Source: Clostridiales bacterium
GTDB lineage: Bacteria > Bacillota > Clostridia > Peptostreptococcales > BM714
Length of the DNA stretch: 15,161 nt
Direction: 5' to 3'
Assembly: GCA_002869095.1 (NCBI GenBank)
Contig: PKTO01000244.1
Span: 1 to 15,161 of the forward strand
Under the pieces are notes generated by a model. It was given only the letters and a program-made list of their open reading frames with translations. It made no database searches and was not told the DNA's origin. The position numbers and the translations under genes are program-made. Below are positions 13,657 through 15,161 of this stretch, in pieces; positions within the stretch are counted from its first letter, which is position 1; each line of letters begins with the position of its first letter.

Positions 13657-14715
13657 ATGAAGGCACTGATAATTGGATACTACGGCTCGGACAACATAGG
13701 CGACGAGGTTCTCCTGAGCCAGACAATAAGAATCATGCGTGAAATAAGGCCGGACATGGAGATAAGGTCTCTGTCCTATTGCGCCCTTAAAACACAGGAG
13801 ACCCACGGAATAGGAACGGTTGGAAGAAACAAGTACTCTTCCATAGTTAAGGCTGTTTTAGATTCCGACATAGTTGTCGGAGGAGGGGGATCAATAATCC
13901 AAAACGTCACAAGCAACAGATCCCTTGTGTATTATCTCGCGCTGATAAGGATTTCCACATTGCTTAAAAAGAAAGTAGTCCTGTTGGGCAACGGCTTCGG
14001 GCCGGTCAAGGGTGGATTGTACAGGAATATAACAAGAAGGGTTCTGAGCGGCATAGACGCATTTGTGGCAAGGGACGGGGAAACGGTGGAAAACCTGAAA
14101 AATCTCGGAGTGGGTGCCAAAGTCGAATTGGCTTCGGACCTCTCATATTACGGATATGAATCTTCGGGCGGCGGCAGAAGCAGAAGAGTTGCAATAAATG
14201 TGAGGCCGTGGAAAAACGACAGCCGCATAATCGGTGAAATGTCCAAATTCACAAAAAGACTCGTCGAAAACGGGTACCAAGTAGAATTCCTGTCGATGCA
14301 AAAGGGAAAGGATGAAAAGCTTAAAGAGAAGATTGAAGAGTGGTCAGGAATTGAAATTCCCCTGATACCCAACACGGTAGAAGGATTCCTGAGCGGTTCC
14401 GCGGATTATTGCGCAATGGTGGGGATGCGGCTTCACGCCTTGATATGGGCTGGGCTTAAGGACATACCTTTCGTGGGCATAGAGTATGACCCCAAAATTG
14501 AATCATACGTCAATTCGGCAAACCAATTGGGTGTCGGAGGAGTCGAAGCAATTGACTCCGAAAGGCTTTGGGAAGCTTTCAGCGAGCTGATGGACAATTA
14601 CGGAGAAATGAAAGCGACGCTCGTCGAGAACAATTCGAAGATGAAAGAAAAAGCGGATGTCAATCATGCCTTACTGAAAGAGGTTTTGGAGATGGCGGAA
14701 AGTCAAACGGAATAG
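13657..14715 (+). CDS. csaB: Polysaccharide pyruvyl transferase CsaB
   Basis: The protein has 352 residues, the expected size. AAGGTGG precedes the ATG by about 7 bases. The N-terminus LIIGYYGSDNIGDEVLL (4-20) is the CsaB/WcaK signature (PF04230), with VVGGGGSIIQ (73-82), GNGFGPVKG (111-119) and GMRLHALIWAG (256-266) containing the conserved Arg-Leu-His. The family moves pyruvate from phosphoenolpyruvate to a sugar to form a ketal. In Bacillus anthracis, CsaB pyruvylates the secondary cell wall polysaccharide, which lets SLH-domain proteins bind. This is the strongest clue to what the whole locus makes. No SLH protein is encoded in the window. Its last 13 bases overlap the convergent acetyltransferase gene. 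Confidence 0.93.
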   Translation: MKALIIGYYGSDNIGDEVLLSQTIRIMREIRPDMEIRSLSYCALKTQETHGIGTVGRNKYSSIVKAVLDSDIVVGGGGSIIQNVTSNRSLVYYLALIRISTLLKKKVVLLGNGFGPVKGGLYRNITRRVLSGIDAFVARDGETVENLKNLGVGAKVELASDLSYYGYESSGGGRSRRVAINVRPWKNDSRIIGEMSKFTKRLVENGYQVEFLSMQKGKDEKLKEKIEEWSGIEIPLIPNTVEGFLSGSADYCAMVGMRLHALIWAGLKDIPFVGIEYDPKIESYVNSANQLGVGGVEAIDSERLWEAFSELMDNYGEMKATLVENNSKMKEKADVNHALLKEVLEMAESQTE

Positions 14716-15161
14716 ACTATGCTGTAGAGCTCCGACTTTATCTTTTCAAAATCGTCCGGGTCGAGCCCTGAAGGATGAGACATCAACAACAAGGGGACCG
14801 GATTTTTGCCGTTAGAAAAAGGCGGCTGCAAGTAATCGTATTCATTGAGGTGGAAACCCAGCCTCTGGTAGAATGCGATTCTTTTTTTTGCCTCTGGCGA
14901 AGATGGCTTTTCAACTTCAAGCACTGCATGGGGGCCTTTTTCCGACAGGAAACCCCTGAGGAATTTTCCACCGAGCCCCTTCCCTCTTTGACTCCCGTCT
15001 ATTGCAAAATGGTCTATGAATACAAATCCGCTCAGCTCCCACCAAGCGATAAAACCCGCCAATTCGCCGTCGTCATGAATGCAAATGAAATTGTAAAGTG
15101 GATTTTCAAGCAGGTCCATTTGCTGGGAGAGGCTCCTGCGCTCGTCCTCCGGGAAGGCTTC
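14703..15161 (-). CDS. GNAT-family N-acetyltransferase (partial, N-terminus beyond the right edge)
   Basis: The minus-strand frame is open to the window edge. An ATG at 15119 exists, but the 14 codons before it (EAFPEDERRSLSQQ) are in frame and read like the usual N-terminal region of this GNAT group, so the true start is probably outside. 152 residues are visible. GELAGFIAWWEL and FIDHFAID form strands 2-4, RGKGLGGKFL is the acetyl-CoA-binding R/Q-x-x-G-x-G/A motif, and AFYQRLGF is the conserved C-terminal helix (PF00583). The substrate is unknown. Its stop lies inside the end of csaB in convergent orientation. Confidence 0.9.
   Translation of the reverse strand, partial: EAFPEDERRSLSQQMDLLENPLYNFICIHDDGELAGFIAWWELSGFVFIDHFAIDGSQRGKGLGGKFLRGFLSEKGPHAVLEVEKPSSPEAKKRIAFYQRLGFHLNEYDYLQPPFSNGKNPVPLLLMSHPSGLDPDDFEKIKSELYSIVYSV

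Noticed and set aside
13198..13806. A 202-codon minus-strand frame spanning the end of the second Wzy-type gene and the start of csaB.
   Set aside because: Both plus-strand genes have conserved motifs here; the antisense frame spans an operon junction.
1..15161. CRISPR arrays, insertion sequences, rRNA or tRNA genes.
   Set aside because: No regularly spaced repeats, transposase genes, terminal inverted repeats or RNA gene signatures were seen.

Overview
The window looks like a chromosomal segment of a Gram-positive clostridial bacterium. The reasons are strong AGGAGG-type ribosome binding sites before almost every gene, TTG and GTG starts alongside ATG, moderate base composition (by eye around the mid-40s percent GC, not computed), a stalk/PrcB-type secreted protein, and a csaB-type pyruvyl transferase that belongs to pathways anchoring S-layer (SLH-domain) proteins to secondary cell wall polysaccharide. 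The genus cannot be read from the sequence.

Layout. Bases 1-943 (minus) hold the N-terminal part of a secreted stalk/PrcB-type protein that runs off the left edge. A divergent intergenic region follows, then on plus a membrane-anchored metallo-beta-lactamase-fold hydrolase (1177-1950) and a class I SAM methyltransferase (2026-2769). A LysE-family exporter on minus (2804-3430) is convergent with the methyltransferase and divergent from a DEAD-box RNA helicase (3540-4790, TTG start).

From 4848 to 14715 there is an almost gap-free run of eleven plus-strand genes for an envelope polysaccharide: MurJ-type flippase, hexapeptide acetyltransferase, two GT-B glycosyltransferases, a DUF4330-type membrane-anchored protein, an unrecognised 83-residue protein, two more small membrane-anchored proteins of apparently similar design, an O-antigen-ligase/Wzy-type protein, a fourth small anchored protein, a second ligase/Wzy-type protein, and csaB. 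Most junctions overlap or are separated by only a few bases, suggesting one transcript with translational coupling. The last gene converges with, and overlaps by 13 bp, a GNAT acetyltransferase (14703 to the right edge, minus).

How it could work. The glycosyltransferases and acetyltransferase build a lipid-linked repeat, the MurJ-like protein flips it, the two Wzy/WaaL-type proteins polymerise it and transfer it to the wall, and CsaB adds ketal pyruvate so SLH domains can bind. The most interesting part is 9132-13623: four single-pass proteins with small extracytoplasmic beta-rich domains interleaved with two divergent Wzy/ligase proteins and a possible N-terminal remnant of a third. They may be accessory subunits of the polymerase/ligase. 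A second notable observation is a probable recent nonsense mutation at the end of the first glycosyltransferase (7943-7945), followed by ten in-frame codons that look like the family's normal C-terminus.
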